A program made the position numbers and the translations under genes. A stretch of DNA of 64,000 bases from positions 310,001 through 374,000 of the forward strand of contig NZ_LIPF01000002.1 in the NCBI RefSeq assembly GCF_001905385.1, read 5' to 3'. Source of the stretch: Streptomyces sp. CB02414. GTDB lineage: Bacteria > Actinomycetota > Actinomycetes > Streptomycetales > Streptomycetaceae. Of this stretch, positions 1 through 10,393 are shown piece after piece (position 1 is the first letter of the stretch; each line of letters begins with the position of its first letter). A model generated the notes under the pieces. It did no database searches, had not been told where the DNA came from, and was given only the letters and a program-made list of their open reading frames with translations.

Positions 1-428
1 CTGGTGCCCCCGCGCTCGCGAGCCTTCGCCGTCAGCGCGTGACCCGTTTATCCGAGCTCTACGCGCCTAACTATCTGCCATCCGCAGGGGAACGAACCAC
101 ACTCTTGAGGTCTCGGTTCGATCACAGATAGGGGCTAGATCTTTCAAAATCCGGACAAAGGGTTTGGTGAGAGATCGCTGCGAAACGGACTTGTTACACA
201 TCTGGCGGTGCCCACTGTCCGCATACCGAACACCGGTGTGACGAAAAGTGATTGCGCGTAACGCGTCCGCAGTGCAGAGTCCCGTACAGGTCTGTCCTGC
301 GCCCGGCGCACACCGCGACGGCCGGCGTGCCGGGCGGAATGCTCTCGCGGAGGTTAGTGCGGTTCCGGCCGCCCGGCGGTGTTTCGCCGCCGAATCGAGG
401 GTTTTCCCTAAAGTTGACCCGAAAACGG
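1..428. other. Gene-free left edge, probable promoter region
   Basis: No reading frame here shows Streptomyces codon bias. Bases about 60-260 are clearly poorer in GC than the rest of the window, which is typical of promoter DNA in this genus. The region lies downstream of typA (minus strand) and most likely carries the promoter of a gene lying to the left of the window. I cannot assign specific promoter hexamers with confidence. Confidence 0.4.
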
Positions 429-462
429 CGCCGGGCCCCACGTGAACACGTGGGGCCCGGCG
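429..462 (-). terminator. Intrinsic terminator after typA
   Basis: A perfect 16-bp inverted repeat (arms 429-444 and 447-462) with a two-base centre lies just past the typA stop. Read on the minus strand it is followed after a few bases by a short T run (GTTTTC); on the plus strand it is followed by TTT. It could therefore work in both directions. Confidence 0.8.
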
Positions 463-477
463 TTTCGGAACGGGGTG

Positions 478-2385
<1,908 letters not shown>

Positions 2386-2541
2386 ATGAGGCGTACTCCC
2401 GGAGGGTGTGAGATGGGCCCTCGCGTACGTCCTTGTCACTCGGGCCTGCCGGGCGGTACATGCCACGGCCTCACCCCATCGTACGGGGCCCCGGGGGCTG
2501 CGGCTTGCCGGGGCGGGGGCGCACGGGCCGGGGACGCCCGC

Positions 2542-4836
2542 TCACTTCGACGGACTCGGCCGGGCCTCGGCGCCCCGGGCGCCCTTCTTCAGATAGCCCA
2601 TGTCCTCGTAGACCGGGGTCTCGAAGCCGAAGGCGCCCGCGTTGGCGAGGTTCTCGCGGGCCGCCACGAGCTGGGGGCGCTGGTAGAGGGGGATGGAGCC
2701 GGCCGCCGCCCAGATCCGCGAGTCGGCCTTGCGCAGCAGGTCCCGCGCCTTGTCCTGGTCCAGGGTGCCCATGGCCTGGTCGAAGAGCTGGTCGACCTGG
2801 TCGGTGCCGACCCGGGTGTAGTTCTGCGCCACGTTCAGGGAGCCGTCGGCGGCCGGGACGGGCTTGGCGTAGATGGGGCGGGCGTCGGTGGCGGGGAAGG
2901 CGGAGGCGGGCCAGGAGTAGAGCGCCAGGTCGTACTCGCCGGAGGCGACGTGGTCCTTGAAGTAGCTCTCGTCCGGGACCTTGGTGATCTCGGTGCCGAT
3001 GCCGATCTTCTCCAGCATGTCCGAGATGCGGTCGGCCACGGTGCGCAGGGCCTGGGAACCGGGGCCGGAGGGGACCACGAAGCTGAGGGTGAGCGCCTTG
3101 CCGTCCTTGGCGACGGGGGCCGCCGCGGCGCCGGCCGGGGCGGCGGTGCCCTTGGGGGCGTAGGCGCCGGGGGCGCCGCCCTGCGCGGTGTTCTTGCCGC
3201 TGCTGTGCTTCTCGCCGGTCTCCTGGTCGCTGTCGCCGCCGTCCTTGCCGTCGGCGTCGTTGCCGTCCTTGCCGTCAGTGTCCTTCTCGTCCGTGTTCTT
3301 GTCGTCCGTGGCCTTGTCGTCCTCGCCGACGATGTACGTGCCGTCGTCGCCGCCGTCGGACTTCTTCTCGTCCTTCTCGTCCGCGGACTTCTCCGCGCCG
3401 GCCGCCTTCTCGCCGTCCTCGGTCTTCTTCACCGGTCCGCCGGGCACCCACCCGGCGTCCGCCAGGAGCGCCCGCGCCTCCTTGGCGTCCTGGTCGCCGA
3501 GGGCGCCGCTGCCGTCGGCGTAGACGGGCTGGCCGGACAGCGCGAGGTGGCTGCCCACCGGCTCGGCGGGCAGTCCCAGCGGCTTCAGCACCGCCTCCGC
3601 CAGCTTCTCCCGGTCCAGGGCCCGGGCCACCGCGCGGCGGACGCGTTCGTCGGCGAGGGGGCCGTCGGCGCCGTTGAGGGCGAGCTGGGTGTAGGCGGGC
3701 TCCAGTGACTTGCGGACCTCGAAGCCGCTCAGGGCCTTGCGCCGGCGTTCCGCCTTGGCCTCGGCCTTGCGCCGCTTCTCACGGGCGAGGATCTCCTCCT
3801 CGGCCGCCTCCTCGTCGGAGCCGTTGGCGACGGCCCAGGAGCGCAGCGCCTCGGCGGCGGACCTGCCCTGCGGGCCGGGGAGCCCGGACCCGCCCGAGCC
3901 TGCGGCCGGGGTGCCGTCCGGGCCCATGAGCGGGGTGCCGGTGCCGGCGTCCCGGGGGCCGGCTGCCACGGCGACCTGCTCGGCGGTGTCCGGGTCGATC
4001 TCGGCCAGGTCGAGCTCGCCGGCGACCAGCTCGGCGACCCGGTCCTCGCGCGGCACGGCACGCAGGACGATCTTGTCCAGCTTGGCCGGCTCTCCCCACC
4101 AGCGGGGGTTGCCGGTGAGGACCACCTCGTCGGCCTTGGTGTCGACCTTCTTGACGGTGAAGGGTCCGGCGGTCACCTCGAGCTCCCGCCGGGCGCCGTC
4201 GTTGAAGGCGTCGGGGGTGCCGGTGACGTCCTTCGGGTACAGCGGCGTGAACAGCGACTTCCAGTCGGCGTAGGGCCGGTCGAAGGTGACCCTGACCTCC
4301 AGGTCGTTCGCCCCGCGCTCGATCTTCTCGATGCGGTCGTAGCCGGCGTTGCGGGCGGTCCAGTAGGCGGTGTCCTTGCCGGACAGGGCGCGCCACTGGG
4401 CGGCGAAGTCGGCGGCGCCGATCTCCCGGCCGTCGCTCCAGACGGCCTGCTGGTTGAGCTTGTAGACGACGACCTGCTTGGGCTCGGTCTCCACGACCTC
4501 GGCCGACTCCAGGTAGTCGGGGTTGCGCACCGGGCGGCCCCGCTCGTCCGTCCGGTACAGGGAGGGCAGCACGGCCTGGGCGACGGTGGTGGTGGTGGCG
4601 TCGGCGTCGGACTGGAAGGCGTTCAGCGTCTCCGGTACGGAGTCCACGGCCCAGCGCAGGGTGCCGCCGTCGGCGATCCGGGCCCGGGCCGCGGCGGCGA
4701 CGTCCTGCTCGGCGAGCGGCTTGCCCGCCGGGTCCTCGGAGGTGCAGCCGGCCAGCGCGGGGAGGGCGAGCGCACCCGCGGCGAGGAAGGCGACCGAACG
4801 CATGACCGCTCGCGGTCCGACGCGGACGTGGGACAT
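2542..4836 (-). CDS. Lipoprotein substrate-binding protein (SBP family 5), ABC transporter
   Basis: An extracellular solute-binding protein of the peptide/nickel (SBP_bac_5) class. An N-terminal signal peptide ends in the lipobox LAGC (Cys at about residue 31), so it should be lipid-anchored outside the membrane. The family core is interrupted by two insertions: about residues 285-385 (Gly/Pro-rich, then a highly charged Lys/Arg/Glu helix) and about 470-580 (Asp/Lys/Gly repeats, then Ala/Pro-rich). These make it about 764 residues against the usual 500-600. No permease or ATPase gene adjoins it, so partners must be encoded elsewhere or lie to the left. The start is either GTG 4839 or ATG 4836; both follow GGAGG, and ATG has the better 8-base spacing. 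The substrate cannot be read from the sequence. Confidence 0.9.
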   Translation of the reverse strand: MSHVRVGPRAVMRSVAFLAAGALALPALAGCTSEDPAGKPLAEQDVAAAARARIADGGTLRWAVDSVPETLNAFQSDADATTTTVAQAVLPSLYRTDERGRPVRNPDYLESAEVVETEPKQVVVYKLNQQAVWSDGREIGAADFAAQWRALSGKDTAYWTARNAGYDRIEKIERGANDLEVRVTFDRPYADWKSLFTPLYPKDVTGTPDAFNDGARRELEVTAGPFTVKKVDTKADEVVLTGNPRWWGEPAKLDKIVLRAVPREDRVAELVAGELDLAEIDPDTAEQVAVAAGPRDAGTGTPLMGPDGTPAAGSGGSGLPGPQGRSAAEALRSWAVANGSDEEAAEEEILAREKRRKAEAKAERRRKALSGFEVRKSLEPAYTQLALNGADGPLADERVRRAVARALDREKLAEAVLKPLGLPAEPVGSHLALSGQPVYADGSGALGDQDAKEARALLADAGWVPGGPVKKTEDGEKAAGAEKSADEKDEKKSDGGDDGTYIVGEDDKATDDKNTDEKDTDGKDGNDADGKDGGDSDQETGEKHSSGKNTAQGGAPGAYAPKGTAAPAGAAAAPVAKDGKALTLSFVVPSGPGSQALRTVADRISDMLEKIGIGTEITKVPDESYFKDHVASGEYDLALYSWPASAFPATDARPIYAKPVPAADGSLNVAQNYTRVGTDQVDQLFDQAMGTLDQDKARDLLRKADSRIWAAAGSIPLYQRPQLVAARENLANAGAFGFETPVYEDMGYLKKGARGAEARPSPSK

Positions 4837-4839
4837 CAC

Positions 4840-5142
4840 TGCTACCTCCGGAAGGCCGCGGGCGTTGTGGTCGCTTTTGGCGGTATTTGGAGTTGATCAT
4901 TTGTATTCGGGCGGGGATGCGGCCACTGAAGAGGAAACGGTTCCGCCACGCCGGGAGACACGGCGGTGACGGTGCGTAAGCCCACCCGTGCGGCGCAACA
5001 CCACCCGCGGTGCACCGACACGCCCCGGCCAATCGGTGCACGTCCCTTCCCAGCGACGGGTGTGACGCGCGACACTCTCAGGCGCATGAACGTCACCACC
5101 CAGGCCGTACCGCATCGCGCCCGGCGGAAGCGAGGTCACGTC
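4840..5142. promoter_or_regulatory. Divergent intergenic region between SBP and sdh operon
   Basis: About 300 bases separate two divergently read units. An AT-richer stretch at about 4870-4925 includes a TGATCA palindrome and should hold the minus-strand promoter. The plus-strand half (about 5040-5100) is GC-rich and probably carries the sdh-type operon promoter. I cannot define hexamers securely. An alternative upstream ATG at 5086, in frame with the small coiled-coil gene, has no ribosome site. Confidence 0.4.
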
Positions 5143-5433
5143 ATGTCCGTGCACGACGACCTGTCATCGATCCAACGCAGTCTCGACGACCTCTCCCGGT
5201 CGGTGGCCCGGCTGGAGCAGCAGCTGGGCAGCGGCGGCCTGGAGGTCCGCCGGGTCCGCACCGACACCGACCACCTGCGCGACAGCGTCGCGCTGCTGCG
5301 GGCGGCGGCAGCCGCGCCGGACGCGCCCAGGCGTCCCGACCTCGTCACGATCCCCGACACGCCGTACGACGGCTCGCTGTGGACGGACTCGGACGACGAG
5401 GGCCTCGGCGCCCGCGACCGCCGCGCCCCCTGA
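5143..5433 (+). CDS. Small coiled-coil protein, first gene of the sdh operon
   Basis: Ninety-six residues. Residues 1-60 form a heptad-rich helix (DDLSSIQRSLDDLSRSVARL), followed by a Pro/Asp-rich acidic tail; there is no signal peptide or membrane segment. The ATG at 5143 is preceded by GAGG with 7-base spacing, which is why it is preferred over the upstream ATG at 5086. The stop is 28 bases before the membrane-anchor gene, so the two are probably cotranscribed. I do not recognise a named family. The position suggests an accessory or assembly role for the respiratory complex, but that is an inference from context only. Confidence 0.75.
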   Translation: MSVHDDLSSIQRSLDDLSRSVARLEQQLGSGGLEVRRVRTDTDHLRDSVALLRAAAAAPDAPRRPDLVTIPDTPYDGSLWTDSDDEGLGARDRRAP

Positions 5434-5461
5434 ACCCGACCCGACCGACCGGAGTCGCCCA

Positions 5462-6298
5462 GTGGCCACTGGTACGGAACCCCCAGCCACCGACCCCCGT
5501 CCCCCGGGCGGCGGCGTCCACACCCCGACGCGCGCCGCCATCCGCGCCCCGCACCTGCGCACCGACCGCTGGTGGCTGGCACCGGCCGCCACCGCCGCCG
5601 GACTGCTGGCCTTCGTCGTGTACTCGACCTGGCGGGCCTTCGCCAACGCGGACTACTACGCGGCCCCCTACGTCTCGCCCTTCTACTCCCCCTGTCTGGC
5701 GGAGAACTGCGAGCCGATGCGCGCGGGGCCCAACTGGGAGATCTTCGGCAGCTGGTGGGGCATCTCCCCCGCGATCATCATCCTGATCTTCCCGCTCGGC
5801 TTCCGCCTGACCTGCTACTACTACCGCAAGGCCTATTACCGGGGCTTCTGGGCGTCCCCGCCGGCCTGCGCGGTGGCCGAGCCGCACAAGAAGTACTCCG
5901 GCGAGACCCGCTTCCCGCTGATCCTGCAGAACGTCCACCGGTACTTCTTCTACGCGGCCCTCCTGGTCGCGCTGATCCTCACCTACGACACGGTGCTCGC
6001 CTTCCGCGACGAGAACTACGCGTGGGGCCACATGGGCCTGGGCACCCTGGTGTTCCTCGCCAACATCGTGCTGATCTGGGCGTACACCCTTTCCTGCCAC
6101 TCCTGCCGGCACATCGTCGGCGGCAAGCTCAAGCACTTCTCCCGGCACCCCGTGCGCTACCGGATGTGGCAGTGGGTCGGGAAGCTCAACGCCCGACACA
6201 TGCAGCTCGCCTGGGCGTCGCTGGTGAGCGTGGCGCTCGCCGACTTCTACGTGTATCTCGTCGCGTCCGGTGCCTTCGACGATCCGAGGTTGTTCTGA
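5462..6298 (+). CDS. sdhC: Succinate dehydrogenase/fumarate reductase membrane anchor (Sdh1 type)
   Basis: An integral membrane protein of 278 residues with about five hydrophobic segments, starting with PAATAAGLLAFVVYS at about 41-55. It precedes the flavoprotein and iron-sulfur genes in the same order as the mycobacterial Sdh1 operon, whose anchor it resembles. Cysteines and histidines are unusually frequent for an anchor: C78, C83, C118, C136, and the cluster C212-H213-x-C215-x-H217. The mycobacterial enzyme has been reported to carry a membrane-embedded Rieske-type cluster; whether these residues do the same here is inference. GTG start at 5462 with GGAG 7 bases upstream. The stop overlaps the next ATG by one base. 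Confidence 0.85.
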   Translation: MATGTEPPATDPRPPGGGVHTPTRAAIRAPHLRTDRWWLAPAATAAGLLAFVVYSTWRAFANADYYAAPYVSPFYSPCLAENCEPMRAGPNWEIFGSWWGISPAIIILIFPLGFRLTCYYYRKAYYRGFWASPPACAVAEPHKKYSGETRFPLILQNVHRYFFYAALLVALILTYDTVLAFRDENYAWGHMGLGTLVFLANIVLIWAYTLSCHSCRHIVGGKLKHFSRHPVRYRMWQWVGKLNARHMQLAWASLVSVALADFYVYLVASGAFDDPRLF

Positions 6299-8253
6299 TG
6301 TCCGTGGTCGACCGGCAGGAATGGGACGTCGTCGTGGTGGGCGCGGGCGGTGCGGGACTGCGCGCCGCCGTCGAGGCCCGCGAGCGGGGCGCCCGTACGG
6401 CCGTGATCTGCAAGTCCCTGTTCGGCAAGGCGCACACCGTGATGGCCGAGGGCGGCATCGCGGCCGCCATGGGCAACGCCAACTCCGGCGACAACTGGCA
6501 GGTCCACTTCCGCGACACCATGCGCGGCGGCAAGTTCCTCAACCAGTGGCGGATGGCCGAGCTGCACGCCCAGGAGGCGCCGCAGCGGGTGTGGGAGCTG
6601 GAGACCTGGGGCGCGCTGTTCGACCGCACGGACGACGGCCGGATCTCGCAGCGCAATTTCGGCGGCCACGAGTACCCGCGCCTCGCCCACGTCGGCGACC
6701 GCACGGGCCTGGAGCTGATCCGCACCCTCCAGCAGAAGATCGTCTCGCTCCAGCAGGAGGACTTCCGGGAGACCGGCGACTACGAGTCCCGGCTGAAGGT
6801 CTTCCAGGAGTGCACGGTCACCCGCGTCCTCAAGGAGGGCCGCCAGGTCTGCGGCGTCTTCGGCTACGAGCGCGAGTCGGGCCGCTTCTTCGTGCTCCAG
6901 GCGCCCTCGGTGGTGATCGCCACGGGCGGCATCGGCAAGTCCTTCAAGGTGACGTCGAACTCCTGGGAGTACACCGGCGACGGCCACGCCCTGGCGCTGC
7001 TGGCCGGGGCGCCGCTGCTGAACATGGAGTTCGTGCAGTTCCACCCGACGGGCATGGTCTGGCCGCCGTCGGTGAAGGGCATCCTCGTCACCGAGTCGGT
7101 GCGCGGCGACGGCGGGGTGCTGAGGAACTCCGACGGCAAGCGGTTCATGTTCGACTACGTCCCGGACGTCTTCAAGGACAAGTACGCGGTGACGGAGGAC
7201 GAGGCCGACCGCTGGTACGACGACCCGGACCACAACCGGCGGCCCCCGGAGCTGCTCCCCCGGGACGAGGTGGCGCGGGCCATCAACGCCGAGGTGAAGG
7301 AGGGCCGGGGCTCACCGCACGGCGGCGTCTTCCTCGACGTGTCGACCCGGATGCCCGCCGAGGTGATCAAGCGCCGGCTGCCGTCCATGTACCACCAGTT
7401 CAAGGAGCTGGCCGACGTCGACATCACGGCCGAGCCGATGGAGGTCGGGCCCACCTGCCACTACGTGATGGGCGGCATCGCCGTCGACTCCGACACGGCC
7501 GCCGCGCGCGGGGTGCCGGGGCTGTACGCGGCCGGTGAGGTGGCCGGCGGCATGCACGGCTCCAACCGGCTCGGCGGCAACTCGCTCTCCGACCTGCTGG
7601 TGTTCGGGCGCCGTGCGGGCCGGCACGCGGCCGAGTACGCGGCGGGGCGGGACGCCGGGGCGCGGCCCCGGGTGGCCGACGCACAGGTCGACGCCGCCGC
7701 CGCGGAGGCCCTGCGGCCGTTCTCGGCGGAGGTCTCCACGGAGGCGGAGGCGGCGGAACCCGACGACGGCCCGCCGGAGAACCCGTACACCCTCCACCAG
7801 GAACTCCAGCAGACCATGAACGACCTGGTCGGCATCATCCGCCGCGAGCCGGAGATGAAGCAGGCCCTGGAGAAGCTGGCCGAGCTGCGGCTGCGGGCCC
7901 GCCGGGCGGGGGTGGAGGGGCACCGGCAGTTCAACCCGGGCTGGCACCTCGCTCTGGACCTGCGCAACATGCTGCTGGTCAGCGAGTGCGTGGCGCGGGC
8001 CGCGCTGGAGCGCACCGAGTCGCGCGGCGGGCACACCCGTGAGGACCACGCGGCGATGGACCGCTCCTGGCGGGGCGTCAACCTGCTGTGCGCCCTCACC
8101 GATCCGACCGGGGGTCTGGCGGCCACCGACCCGGTGCGCGGCCAGATCGCCCTGACCCGCGAGGCCACCGAGCCCATCCGTCCCGACCTGCTCGCCCTCT
8201 TCGAGAAAGAGGAGCTGGTCAAGTACCTCGCCGAAGAGGAGCTGTCCGAATGA
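6298..8253 (+). CDS. sdhA: Succinate dehydrogenase/fumarate reductase flavoprotein subunit
   Basis: The catalytic subunit, 651 residues, interconverting succinate and fumarate at the cytoplasmic membrane face. The FAD-binding Rossmann motif GAGGAG is at residues 15-20, and the KAHTVMAEGG segment carries the histidine (about residue 46) to which FAD is normally covalently attached. The substrate-site region HPTGM, the HGSNRLGGNSL motif and the helical C-terminal domain are all present. The ATG at 6298 overlaps the preceding stop, and the gene's own TGA overlaps the next ATG (ATGA), so the three subunits are translationally coupled. The sequence does not decide whether the main direction is succinate oxidation or fumarate reduction. 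Confidence 0.95.
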   Translation: MSVVDRQEWDVVVVGAGGAGLRAAVEARERGARTAVICKSLFGKAHTVMAEGGIAAAMGNANSGDNWQVHFRDTMRGGKFLNQWRMAELHAQEAPQRVWELETWGALFDRTDDGRISQRNFGGHEYPRLAHVGDRTGLELIRTLQQKIVSLQQEDFRETGDYESRLKVFQECTVTRVLKEGRQVCGVFGYERESGRFFVLQAPSVVIATGGIGKSFKVTSNSWEYTGDGHALALLAGAPLLNMEFVQFHPTGMVWPPSVKGILVTESVRGDGGVLRNSDGKRFMFDYVPDVFKDKYAVTEDEADRWYDDPDHNRRPPELLPRDEVARAINAEVKEGRGSPHGGVFLDVSTRMPAEVIKRRLPSMYHQFKELADVDITAEPMEVGPTCHYVMGGIAVDSDTAAARGVPGLYAAGEVAGGMHGSNRLGGNSLSDLLVFGRRAGRHAAEYAAGRDAGARPRVADAQVDAAAAEALRPFSAEVSTEAEAAEPDDGPPENPYTLHQELQQTMNDLVGIIRREPEMKQALEKLAELRLRARRAGVEGHRQFNPGWHLALDLRNMLLVSECVARAALERTESRGGHTREDHAAMDRSWRGVNLLCALTDPTGGLAATDPVRGQIALTREATEPIRPDLLALFEKEELVKYLAEEELSE

Positions 8254-9017
8254 GCGGCTACGAGGCCCGCTTCAGGGTGTGGCGGGGTGACGTGGAGGGC
8301 GGCGGCCTGGAGGACTTCCGCGTCGAGGTGAACGACGGCGAGGTGGTCCTCGACATCATCCACCGCCTCCAGGCCACCCAGGCCCCCGACCTCGCCGTGC
8401 GGTGGAACTGCAAGGCGGGCAAGTGCGGTTCGTGTTCGGCGGAGATCAACGGGCGTCCGCGGCTGCTGTGCATGACCCGCATGTCCGTCTTCACCCCCGA
8501 GGAGACGATCACCGTCACTCCGCTGCGGGCCTTCCCGGTGATCCGGGACCTGGTGACGGACGTCGGTTTCAACTACACCAAGGCCCGGGAGGTCCCGGCC
8601 TTCGTGCCGCCCGCCGACCTGGGGCCGGGCGAGTACCGGATGATGCAGGAGGACGTCGACCGCTCGCAGGAGTTCCGCAAATGCATCGAGTGCTTCCTGT
8701 GCCAGGACACCTGCCACGTCGTCCGTGACCACGAGGAGAACAAGCCGGCCTTCGCTGGCCCGCGTTTCCTGATGCGCGTCGCGGAGCTGGACATGCACCC
8801 GCTGGACGCGGCCGAGGACACCGGCCTGGACCGCGGACGCACGGCCCAGGACGAGCACGGCCTCGGCTACTGCAACATCACCAAGTGCTGTACGGAGGTC
8901 TGCCCCGAGGGCATCAAGATCACGGACAACGCCCTGATCCCGCTGAAGGAACGGGCCGTGGACCGCAAGTACGACCCGCTGGTGTGGCTGGGGTCGAAGA
9001 TCCGGCGCCGGTCCTAG
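8250..9017 (+). CDS. sdhB: Succinate dehydrogenase/fumarate reductase iron-sulfur subunit
   Basis: The electron-transfer subunit, 255 residues. The N-terminal plant-type ferredoxin domain shows the [2Fe-2S] pattern CKAGKCGSC followed by a distal Cys. The C-terminal half has the two cysteine clusters CIECFLCQDTC and CNITKCCTEVCPEG for the [4Fe-4S]/[3Fe-4S] centres. The ATG at 8250 sits in an ATGA overlap with the flavoprotein stop. The gene ends in a tail-to-tail overlap with the convergent GH18-like gene (stop codons share bases 9015-9016), so there is no room for a separate terminator between them. Confidence 0.95.
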   Translation: MSGYEARFRVWRGDVEGGGLEDFRVEVNDGEVVLDIIHRLQATQAPDLAVRWNCKAGKCGSCSAEINGRPRLLCMTRMSVFTPEETITVTPLRAFPVIRDLVTDVGFNYTKAREVPAFVPPADLGPGEYRMMQEDVDRSQEFRKCIECFLCQDTCHVVRDHEENKPAFAGPRFLMRVAELDMHPLDAAEDTGLDRGRTAQDEHGLGYCNITKCCTEVCPEGIKITDNALIPLKERAVDRKYDPLVWLGSKIRRRS

Positions 9018-10114
9018 TTCTTGTCCTGGCGGACCCAGCCCTCTCGGTACTCCTTCCAGTTCGTCTCCGTCGCCGCGAAGTCGATGTACGGGGCGACACC
9101 GAAGAGCTCGCGGTCGGCGTCCGTCCGGGAAAGGCCGAGGCGGACGCCGCGGACGGCGGCTTCGACGGTCTCGGCGTGGCCCCAGTGGTCGAAGTTGCTC
9201 TCGTGGTAGAAGGGAAGGCCCATCAGCAGGTGGGTGGTGGGCGGGGTGACCTCCAGCGCGAGGGACGTCTGCTGGGCCACGTAGCCGCCGTAGGTGCCCT
9301 CCAGGGGCTGCGCGGTGTCGTACGACATCACCGCGATCTGGTCGACGCGGCGGGCGACCTGGCCGAAGAACTCCTGCGACCACCACTTGGGGTTCTCCGT
9401 GAAGACGCCGAAGACCTCGTGGAGGGCGGGCAGCGGGTCGATCTGGTGGGCGGCGACGGACAGCTGGGCGCCCTCCGCGCGGGTGACGGCGCGCAGGTCG
9501 TCCAGGAGGGAGAGGTAGTTCCGGTCGTCCGAGTGCAGGGGCTCCAGGTCGAGGTGGACGCCGTCGTAGCCGGCGTCGAGGACCTGGCGGGCGGAGTCGA
9601 CGACGGCGGCGCGGGTGTCCGCGCGGTCCAGGTGCATGCCGTCGGGGCCCTCGGTGACGAGTACGTCACCGAGGAAGGCCTGGACGCGGACGCCGGGCAG
9701 TTCGCGGTGCACGGCGTCGATCAGCCAGCGGGCCTTGGGGTAGCGGGCCTTCGGCAGGGTGCCGTCGTGTTCCAGCGGGCCGGTGTGGACGTACAGGTCG
9801 CGGATGCCGGTGGTTTTCAGTCGGGCGGCGAAGGCGTCGAGGTCCGCGTCGTCCTTGCGGCCGTCGACCCAGGCGTGGCCGAGCCACATGGCGTCGCGGT
9901 TGCGGGTGTGGGTGCCGTCGGCCGGGTCGCCCATGTAGTTGACGCGGAGGGCGGTCTCGGCGGTGAGCAGGGGGAGGAGCAGGACCAGGAGGACGGCCAG
10001 GACGATACGGCGTGTGCGCCGCAGCCGCCCCTTCCTCTGCTGTGGGGGCTGATCGCCGTCGGCGGCTGCCGGCTCGGCTTTCGGGTCGGTGCTTCTCGGC
10101 TCCGTGTCCTCCAC
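9014..10114 (-). CDS. Membrane-anchored GH18-like (chitinase-fold) protein
   Basis: A 366-residue protein with a basic cytoplasmic N-terminus, one membrane segment (about residues 35-55, VLAVLLVLLLPLL) and a large extracellular domain. That domain reads as a TIM barrel of the glycoside hydrolase 18 type: DGVHLDLEP matches the DGxDxDxE catalytic signature, with Glu as presumed proton donor, although the usual central Asp pair is changed (DGVHLDLE). GTG start with GGAGGGG about 8 bases upstream. No cell-wall or sugar-uptake gene adjoins it. The substrate is unknown; chitin, peptidoglycan or an exopolysaccharide are all possible. Confidence 0.75.
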   Translation of the reverse strand: MEDTEPRSTDPKAEPAAADGDQPPQQRKGRLRRTRRIVLAVLLVLLLPLLTAETALRVNYMGDPADGTHTRNRDAMWLGHAWVDGRKDDADLDAFAARLKTTGIRDLYVHTGPLEHDGTLPKARYPKARWLIDAVHRELPGVRVQAFLGDVLVTEGPDGMHLDRADTRAAVVDSARQVLDAGYDGVHLDLEPLHSDDRNYLSLLDDLRAVTRAEGAQLSVAAHQIDPLPALHEVFGVFTENPKWWSQEFFGQVARRVDQIAVMSYDTAQPLEGTYGGYVAQQTSLALEVTPPTTHLLMGLPFYHESNFDHWGHAETVEAAVRGVRLGLSRTDADRELFGVAPYIDFAATETNWKEYREGWVRQDKN

Positions 10115-10237
10115 GGTGTCCCCTCCCTGTGGCCCGTCCCCGGTCGCGGTGGCCGGTTCACGTGCATACGCTCGCTGCGTGTTGCCAGCGGGGACGACTC
10201 GAACCGGTGTTCCGGTTGCGGTCGGAGGTGCGTGGCG

Positions 10238-10393
10238 GTGATCTCCGCCGATCTGGTGCCGCCCCTGGCCGCGGCCGGGGCGGCCCTGCTGCTGGCCGGG
10301 TACGGCCGTGCGCGCCGCACCCGGCGGGCCCGGAGCCGTACGACTCCGGGCCGGGTCAGAACAGGCTCAGCAACGCCTCCGCCGGGTCGGTGA
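10238..10393 (+). CDS. Possible small membrane ORF
   Basis: Fifty-one codons from a GTG at 10238 (or 10232), with GGAGG at about 10223. It encodes a hydrophobic helix (LVPPLAAAGAALLLAGY) followed by a strongly basic tail, a plausible single-pass positive-inside protein. It overlaps the 3' end of the convergent phosphatase gene by 38 bases, and the basic tail could simply reflect antisense codon bias. It may also be a remnant of a longer membrane protein. Low confidence. Confidence 0.25.
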   Translation: MISADLVPPLAAAGAALLLAGYGRARRTRRARSRTTPGRVRTGSATPPPGR

